Below are positions 57,591 to 64,000 of a stretch of 64,000 nucleotides of DNA, in pieces (position 1 is the first letter of the stretch; the number at the start of each line of letters is the position of its first letter). A program made the translations under genes and the position numbers. The notes under the pieces are model-generated. The model was not told the origin of the DNA, did not search any database, and saw only the letters and a list, made by a program, of their open reading frames with translations. The DNA comes from Lytechinus variegatus. Taxonomy: Eukaryota > Echinodermata > Echinoidea > Temnopleuroida > Toxopneustidae. The stretch spans positions 5,407,080 through 5,471,079 of the forward strand of contig NC_054748.1 in the NCBI RefSeq assembly GCF_018143015.1, given 5' to 3'.

Positions 57591-57848
57591 CTGAAGGTGG
57601 GTTTAACTTAAACCCAGGTTAAACGTTGTGGTTTAAGTATGGACAGCCAATCCTTACATATTCACTAACAGTAGAGATATCATACTTCAGCTTATTTGGC
57701 TCTCAAATCATTCATAATTGTGTAGGAAGTATAAATAGATGATTGTCTTCACTATCAACATACAACTTAATACAAATTTTGATACTTTTGGCTTCCCCAT
57801 ATTTAAACCAAATCTTTAAAACTGAGTTTAAGTTAAACCCGACTTCAG
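57591..57848. mobile_element. 258 bp MITE, CTGAAGGTGGGTTTAAC ends
   Basis: CTGAAGGTGGGTTTAACTTA at the left and TAAGTTAAACCCGACTTCAG at the right are imperfect inverted termini. The interior is AT-rich. No clear target duplication. Confidence 0.8.
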
Positions 57849-58191
57849 ATTTTACGGGTTCGAGAGTCTACGAGACAGAAGGTTCCATGTGTTTGTCTAC
57901 GTAATGCTCTCCTAACCTCGGACTCATGGTCACTTGGTCCGGTGGGAAGACCCCTTGCGTTTCAGGAGCATACAATTATGATCAAAAAAACAAAAGTCAC
58001 ACTTCAATGTCAATCGCTCTTTTACACTTGCCTGTCAATTGACATGAGAAATTCAGTCTCTTACTTACTACACTGTAAAAAAAAGTGCTAATTGAGCAAG
58101 GGTCCTATACGCAGCACAACCATCAAATGGGGACGAGAGGAGTTGTTTCAGCACCCTAGCATCCTCGCTTCCCAGGTTCATGTAATTGCAC

Positions 58192-58341
58192 TGTAAAAAA
58201 GTGCTAATTTAGCACTTACAGTGCTTGTATAGTGACTACACTGTAACTGCTAGTTCAAATTTAAACTAGAAAATGAGCACTCGTAGTGCAGTCATTATAC
58301 AAGCACTGTAAGTGCTAAATTAGCGCTTCATTTTTTACAGT
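58192..58341. mobile_element. 150 bp palindromic MITE, CACTGTAAAAAA family
   Basis: CACTGTAAAAAAGTGCTAAT and TTCATTTTTTACAGTG ends. Inward TTTAGCACTTACAGTGCTTG pairs with CAAGCACTGTAAGTGCTAAA. A relic of the same family is in intron 2 of the death-domain gene. Confidence 0.85.
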
Positions 58342-58560
58342 GTAGATTTAGATTTAGATTTTATTCACTTTCCGTTCACAAAGCACAACAAAATCAAACA
58401 ATACATAGTCAAATTTAAAGTACAACATCAATCGAAATAAGGTATAAACAATGAGAATTAATGCAAACTAAAGTAACTTTGACTATAATAATATTATTAA
58501 ACAGAACGGAGGGGCTTGCCAAGAAAAGCGAAGCTTGTATGGGAGGCAAGCCCCCGTAAC
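58335..58560 (-). repeat. Non-LTR retrotransposon 3' tail
   Basis: On the minus strand it reads GGGGGCTTGCCTCCCATACA, then GGCAAGCCCCTCC, an AT-rich 3' UTR, GTGAATAAAATC and a TAAATC simple-repeat end. Such a hexamer tail is typical of CR1/L2-like LINEs. No coding part remains. Confidence 0.65.
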
Positions 58561-58946
58561 TTAGTTTGATTTAGTGTAATTACATGGACATGGGGAACGA
58601 GGATGCTAGGGGTGCTGAAACACCTCCTCTCCCCATTTGATGGTTGTGCTGCGTAAAGCACCCTTGGAAATCAGGTTTTATGGTAAAATGTCGAAATTCT
58701 ATCAAAATCACCTTCCATTTGGAGCGATAACCACTTAAATGAGGGGCTTGTGATTTTTTGCAAACCAGCACCCACACTTCAATAATCGTTCCAAAGGACA
58801 CTGATGCCCGTTGGGAGAACAGTTTTCGGAACTAAAGTGGCTACTAACCTCGGTAAATATGCCGTTATTATTATTATCATTATCAACTATCTTCAAATCT
58901 CAATAAAAAACCGCTCTTTAGTTAAGAAAGTTTTGTGTGTAATTAA

Positions 58947-59537
58947 AGGTCAAGTCCACCTCACAAAAAATGTTGATTTTAATCAATAGAGAAAAATCAG
59001 ACGAGCACAATGCTGAAAATGTCATCAAAATCGGGTGTAAAAAAAGAAAGTTATGACATTTTAAAGTTTCGCTTATTTTTAACAAAAACGTTATATGAAC
59101 GAGCCAGTTACATCCAAATGAGAGAGTCGATGATGTCACTCTCTATTTCTTTTGTTTTTTTATTGTTTGAATTATACAATATTTCCATTTTTATGAATTT
59201 GACGATTAAGACCTCTTTGCCTGAAGCACAAAATGTTAAAATATTTGAATTCCACGTGTTCAGGGAGGAATAAAACTTCATTTCACATGAGAATGACGAG
59301 AAAAATAAAGTATTTCATGTAATAAAAATAGAAAAGAAATAGTGAGTGATGTCATCAGTTCCCTCATTTGCATACCGACCGAGATGTGCATACAACTGTT
59401 TTGTGAAATGAAGCGAAACTTTGAAATGTCATAACTTTCTTATTTTACATCCGATTTTGATGATATTTTCAGTGTTATGCTTGTTAAATTTGTCTCTCTT
59501 TATTTAAATAAAGTTTTTGTTGGGGTGGACTTGTCCT
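58947..59537. mobile_element. 591 bp TTAA foldback MITE
   Basis: AGGTCAAGTCCACC and GGTGGACTTGTCCT ends, flanked by TTAA (58943-58946 and 59538-59541). The arms stay complementary for roughly 200 bp (GCTGAAAATGTCATCAAAAT against ATTTTGATGATATTTTCAG). A partial copy lies at 27495-27680. Confidence 0.85.
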
Positions 59538-59541
59538 TTAA

Positions 59542-60555
59542 GTAAAAACAGCTCTTAGCCAGCGTAAAAGGAAATTGCACTACGCAAATGTATGATTAGT
59601 CATTCAATTTATTTTTGTAGGTCACTTTGAGGTTTAAAAATATGTGCACCAATAATGCGTCATGATTATGGCAAAACTATGAAATCTATAATAAAAAATA
59701 CTAGAATTTTCGTCACCATCAAATCACACTGGATATGAAACGTGAGGGAAGAATTAAACATGGGAAACACACAGATATAAGTGAAGAAAGTATGTGCTTT
59801 CCACTGCTTACCATGATTTTAACACGAACTATAAACAAGGCTTATGACTTAATATATTTATAGGTTGCATGAATTTTCTTTTCTAATACAACTTGTAAAC
59901 TGCATTCAGTGCATTTTTTTCCTTATCATGATCATAAATTTGTTTGATAAAATGTACATGAATGGAAAGGTATGCTTTTTCTCTTTCATTTGACACTCAT
60001 CTCAACGTTCAGAGTGCACACACGACTGAGGTAGAGGAATGGAAAATTGGTGCTACCAAAAATTACACTGAATTCCGGGGGGGGGGGGGGTTCTGGGCTG
60101 CACTGTATGTCCGGTGTTTGTAGCAGTTACTTCGATGTCTTTCAAGTAAAAAAAAATAACGAAGCCAATATGACAGTCTCTAATGCTGATATCCATTTCT
60201 GGAAATTGTTGTCACTATACTGAAAGTCTGGGCCATGCAATGTTTGAAGACAATAGTACCGATACAAATTCTTCATCTTCGCGACGATCGCGTTCACTTT
60301 TCTCTCACTGTGAGAGAGAGAGTAGTCTGCAGGCACAGACCCTAATTGAAACGTTGATCAACAAGTGGGCCTTCTCACAAGACTAGCACAGACACAAGCT
60401 GCTGTACTCGGATCATTAACATGGACTTTACAACGGTTTTTCTTTCTTTTCTTTTCTTTTCTTTACGAAGTATAATAATTCATTCTAAATAACATGATTT
60501 TTTTAATGAAATAATAACGATAATATAGGAATTGTATAGAGTACGTATCCACCTT
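59542..60555. other. Unassigned DNA, weak open frame at 60183-60386
   Basis: A 67-codon plus-strand frame ends SSLQAQTLIETLINKWAFSQD-stop (residues split here only by the stop). The opposite strand is also open (60336-60142). Codon use looks less repetitive than nearby DNA but there is no clear splice site or domain. A G-run lies at 60078-60090. Confidence 0.25.
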
Positions 60556-60559
60556 GTTA

Positions 60560-60767
60560 GTAGTCTAGATTGGACCTTGTTGTTTGGAAGTGCCCTTTCC
60601 CAAAGCTAACATAGAGGGCACATATTTCCCAATCTCTAATCAGCACCAACCCACTCATCTTCCCTCCCCAACAAGTGGATTGGCACTGATTAGAGATTGG
60701 GAGACATGTGCCCTCTAAGTTAGCTTTGGGAAAGGGCACTTCTAAACAACAAGGTCCAATCTGGACT
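60560..60767. mobile_element. Foldback MITE with 9 bp flanking repeats (MULE-like)
   Basis: Arms of about 85-90 bp are complementary (AGTCTAGATTGGACCTTGTT against AACAAGGTCCAATCTGGACT), with a ~30 bp loop containing CTTCCCTCCCCAAC. ACCTTGTTA occurs immediately outside both ends (60551-60559 and 60768-60776). A 9 bp duplication fits Mutator-like elements. Confidence 0.8.
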
Positions 60768-60779
60768 ACCTTGTTAAGT

Positions 60780-61015
60780 GTTCAAGGCGCTTTTATATTA
60801 CCCCGGCCATAATTAAAAGCTAGACTACCGATTCTGGAGCGCACAGCTTTTTAAGGTATTACTTCCTGTCGGTACCCATTTACCTCACCCGAGTCCAGTG
60901 CAGCACAGTGTGGATAAACTTCTTGCTGAAGGAAGGAAAACACACCATGGCTAGGATTCGAACCCATGACGCTCTGTTTGAAAGGCGAGAGTCAAAACCA
61001 CTAAGCCACGACAAA
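60780..61015 (-). repeat. tRNA-derived SINE, best-preserved copy
   Basis: On the minus strand: box A TGGCTTAGTGG (perfect to TRGYNNARYGG) and box B GGGTTCGAATCC, then GCAAGAAGTTTATCC, AAATGGGTACCGACAGGAAG and an end at AAAAGCGCCTTGAACA. Both internal Pol III promoter boxes are intact, so this copy could still be transcribed in principle. Confidence 0.85.
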
Positions 61016-61019
61016 CCAA

Positions 61020-62260
61020 AACCAATGGCGTATAACCCGTCCTTAACTCCTTGCACCGTGAATGAAATTATGAAAAGACAATAAATAATGACGATTGTTT
61101 TTTCATATTTATTTTAATTTTTACTTTCCTTGTTGTACAAATATCGACATTAATACCCATAGAAATTTTGTAGATGTTACTGAATAATTTTAGTTATTAT
61201 AAAGCTTCGCATACACAAAGATGAAGGCGAAATCTAATCATTACAATTCGTTAGATTTATTTGTATGAATATGCAATTTCGCAACATTGACATAAATAGG
61301 GGAAATCGTTATACATTTTCCCTGATATCATGATGCGGCATTATGGAATCACTATAAGAGCTTAACTGGTTTCATTAATGCAAAATCATGTAAGTTTTGT
61401 CATCTTGATAGCTGTGATTGAGTGTAATATTTCTTACTGAAAGTGGAGATGATAATTATGTCAATTTTACTTTCACTTTCGGAAAATTACGATTATTCAT
61501 AAGTAGTTTATCGCGGAGATAATCATTATCTGTCTGTGGTTGACTTTAATAATCGTGATCGCTTTCCTGTGCAGTTCAAATAAAGGTCCAAACAGCTATC
61601 AACTATTTTATCTGGATAAGAAACAGAAACCAAATCCTAGCTTCAAGCCACTGTGAAAAGGTAGAAAAGGCTCCATGATGTGAGTTATGTTTTACTCTCA
61701 TCTAACATTTCACTTTTACACAAGAGTATAGTGACGTGGAACTTTTGGGGGTTTTTTTTGGGGGGGGGTTCTTTTTATATCTACGTCATTCTCCCCAAGT
61801 CTAAAGGTTGAATGTCGTTGTCATACATAAGAAATCCATGTAGTCGTGATGCATCATCAGTTTGAGTAGTCGTGATACATTATAATCCACGTATTTGTGT
61901 TACTCTAAATCTTTCAGCAGTCTTTCGGTGGTCTCTTGATGGGCTTTAAAAATTCTTATTAGTCTGTCCATCTTTTGACAGTCTCTCAGGATAATTGCGG
62001 AGATCCCTGAAATACTCGTTACAGATCGTTAAAAGGGTCGCTGAAAGACCATTGATACATCTCTAAAGGACAAGTCAAAGCCCAGTAAGAAAAGAAATAT
62101 CAATCTGTCTTTTGGGGTTCTTTGAGGTGTCTTTTGGGGCCATTCTACAGAGACATTTCATTGATCTCGGAGAATGCTCTTGCCCAATTGTTGGTCTTTC
62201 AACATGTTCAAAGATCCTTCAAAGGTCTTCCAATTGTGGAATGGGGGCCTAAACATGGCT
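61020..62260. other. Unassigned DNA with degenerate ~40 bp repeats at its end
   Basis: 61020-61790 holds nothing recognisable. 61800-62170 and 63370-63540 share degenerate short units (GTAGTCGTGATACATTATAATCC against GAGTAGTCGTTAAACATAATAAT) and so flank the two minisatellites. Confidence 0.4.
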
Positions 62261-62263
62261 CGG

Positions 62264-62494
62264 TGTAAAAATGGCAGAGGTAAAAATGGCAGAGGTAATA
62301 ATGGCAGAGGTAAAAATGGCAGAGGTAATAATGGCAGAGGTAAAAATGGCAGAGGTAAAAATGTCAAAGGTAAAAATGGCAGAGGTAAAAATGGCAGAGG
62401 TAATAATGGCAGAGGTAAAATGGCAGAGGTAAAAATGGCAGAGGTAATAATGGCAGAGGTAAAAATGGCAGAGGTCATAATGGTATAGGTAAAA
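62264..62494 (+). repeat. 15 bp minisatellite GTAAAAATGGCAGAG
   Basis: About 15 units, either GTAAAAATGGCAGAG or GTAATAATGGCAGAG, with a few single-base variants and one unit shortened by a base. The unit length is a multiple of three, so all frames are open for long stretches (GKNGRG-type reading). I regard these as by-products and not as a protein. Confidence 0.95.
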
Positions 62495-62499
62495 TGAGT

Positions 62500-62942
62500 C
62501 TTCAACCCCCATGAAAAAAATCATAAAGCCCCCGCATGTAAGCCCTACATAGATTGACTAAGAAAGGTTCTAAAAAAATAAAAATAATGGAAAGGGTGAC
62601 ATTCTTAAAATCATAGATAGATCGTCTGCACCGAATTGATAATCTTTTGGCTAGAATATCTTATTTTTTTCTGTACTCTCATGGACAGCCTTCTCATGTC
62701 AAATCGCTGTATTAGTATTCAAATTTGAAGCACACTCTTGATCGCAATTGTACTTAATTTAGGAGAAGTTCAACCTCGGTTAAAAGTCATTGTAGAATAG
62801 CAGAAAAAATAAAATGATAATGGTGAGGTTTTAGGAAATCAATCAAAGATTTAAAAAGCTATACTTTTATATTTCAATGATGACGTCATTTGCGAGCAGC
62901 CTTCCTCTATTTGGTGTATAGAAAATATTAATGAAATATAAT
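62500..62942. other. Spacer between the inverted minisatellites
   Basis: About 440 bp of unique-looking AT-rich DNA with a TGACGTCA at 62882-62889. No gene seen. Confidence 0.5.
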
Positions 62943-62945
62943 TTT

Positions 62946-63286
62946 CATTATTACCTCTGCCATTTTTACCTCTGCCATTATTACCTCTGCCATTTTTACC
63001 TTTGCCATTATTACCTCTGCCATTATTACCTCTGCCATTTTTACCTCTGCCATTTTTACCTTTGCCATTTTTACCTCTGCCATTATTACCTCTGCCATTA
63101 TTACCTCTGCCATTTTTACCTCTGCCATTTTTACCTTTGCCATTTTTACCTCTGCCATTATTACCTCTGCCATTATTACCTCTGCCATTTTTACCTCTGC
63201 CATTTTTACCTCTGCCATTATTACCTCTCCCATTTTTACCTCTGCCATTATTACCTCTGCCATTTTTACCTCTGCCATTTTTACCT
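62946..63286 (-). repeat. Same 15 bp minisatellite, inverse orientation
   Basis: About 22-23 units of the reverse complement (TTACCTCTGCCATTT/TTATTACCTCTGCCA). Part of the array has a higher-order 75 bp period of five units, marked by a CCTTTGCC variant (63060, 63135). The opposite-strand array at 62264 lacks this order. Confidence 0.95.
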
Positions 63287-63302
63287 GGCACCCTAAACAT
63301 AA

Positions 63303-63367
63303 TGGCCCGAATTCACAAAGGTGGTTTTCAATGGTTTCAAACGAAACCACCTTTGTGAATTCGGGCC
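63303..63367. mobile_element. 65 bp palindromic MITE
   Basis: TGGCCCGAATTCACAAAGG at the left and CCTTTGTGAATTCGGGCCA at the right, a perfect 26 bp inverted repeat with a short loop. It abuts the minisatellite. Flanks AA/AT give no clear target duplication. Confidence 0.85.
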
Positions 63368-63369
63368 AA

Positions 63370-64000
63370 TATGTCTGAGTAGTCGTTAAACATAATAATA
63401 CGAGTGGTTGTTAAACATTATAAATCAGAATGATCAGTATAAATGAAATAATCCATGTAGTGGTTTAACCTAATTAATCCGAGAAGTCTTTCAACATAAT
63501 AATTCCGAAGTGTCGGTAAACACGGTTAATCCATGTATATCAAACAATGGCGAGATTTCGAAATCATAGCACATACAATTTATTGTCATATGCCTTTCAC
63601 AACAAACCAGTCTTTGGGTTTTTCACGCGTGAATCTTGAATCATCATTGTAATGAGGATTGCAGTTCGTCCTTAGAATAATCGCACCTTTCACACGGACA
63701 AATTCGTACCTTAATCAAAGTGAAACTTGATAGGAATTCACCTCCAGAGTACAATTTGAATTCGTGATTGTGATAGCGTTCGTGATTCTAGTTTGGATTC
63801 ACACGTGCTGACATTTTATAGCCCTACTTTTTACTGGAATATCATTCACATTACTTCATCATTGAATCCAGTTTGCTTGAGTCCACGATTGCATGTGTTT
63901 TATCTACGTTCAGCAGCACCCATCCATCCTATCAGGGCATTCTCCCCTTTTTCTTTTCTTTTTCGAGGGGAGGGGGGTGGGGATATTTTAGGACGGGTTG
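63370..64000. other. Unassigned DNA at the window end
   Basis: Degenerate ~40 bp units to about 63540, then unique-looking sequence ending in a G-rich stretch. No gene seen. Confidence 0.4.

Larger units (their letters stand above)
58072..58680. mobile_element. Nested cluster: inverted arms around a CACTGTAAAAAA MITE and a LINE tail
   Basis: 58100-58185 (CACAACCATCAAATGGGGA, GCACCCTAGCATCCTCG) is inverted at 58575-58660 (CGAGGATGCTAGGGGTGC, TCCCCATTTGATGGTTGTG). Between the arms lie the MITE (58192-58341) and a LINE 3' tail (58335-58560). Confidence 0.75.

Noticed and set aside
62158..63358. Six long open frames (GKNGRG, LPLPFLP, MAEVK types)
   Set aside because: They are by-products of a 15 bp tandem repeat, which is open in every frame without selection.

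Overview
The window is animal nuclear DNA. It has spliced genes with GT-AG introns, many interspersed transposable elements, microsatellites and long homopolymer G/C tracts, and no operons. Several repeat families point to an echinoderm, most likely a sea urchin (inference): repeats centred on GAGCGCGAAGCGCGAG, long 'CATAACTT...GGTCACATGACC' repeats, tRNA-derived SINEs, and NLR-type leucine-rich-repeat exons. No complete gene lies in the window.

Two host genes can be modelled. (1) Plus strand, about 23.07-32.51 kb: the 3' part of an NLR-like receptor gene. It has four tandem 168-171 nt exons (type A), two tandem 183 nt exons (type B) and a terminal exon, all joined in phase 0. Differences between exon copies cluster at predicted LRR beta-strand positions and are almost all amino-acid replacements. 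No NACHT or N-terminal exon is present. A possible orphan LRR-type exon lies at 5907-6062. (2) Minus strand, 57224-51305: five exons that join in frame into a 445-residue C-terminal part of a death-domain protein whose family I could not name. An acidic 33-residue repeat coding region interrupted by a stop (34.85-35.52 kb) may be a further exon or a pseudogene.

Most of the rest is mobile or repetitive DNA. 0-14 kb: a 1.4 kb hAT-like element in a GTA microsatellite, two diverged copies of a ~2.2 kb segment (1.5-3.7 and 11.3-13.9 kb) that each carry an insertion missing from the other, a long inverted repeat (6.8-9.9 kb) and a LINE ORF2 remnant. 14.5-15.8 kb: a Penelope-like fragment next to an opposite-strand LINE reverse-transcriptase remnant. 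18-20.4 kb: a dispersed repeat and a deleted THAP/P-element transposase gene. 26-28.7 kb: a TTAA-type element and tandem repeats. 36-42 kb: largely unannotatable AT-rich DNA. 42.3-46.9 kb: a 4.6 kb foldback element with nested insertions. 47-50.5 kb: a MITE, a SINE and a hAT-like element with GGCGCC tandem repeats. 54-57 kb: at least three short elements inside one intron of the death-domain gene. 57.5-64 kb: MITEs, a LINE tail, a foldback element with 9 bp flanking repeats, a SINE, and two 15 bp minisatellites in inverted orientation.

The two host genes fit echinoderm innate immunity: NLR receptors with variable LRRs, and death-fold adaptors. That functional link is inference from families and proximity. 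All coordinates come from reading the sequence by eye; splice sites were chosen by consensus and frame continuity.
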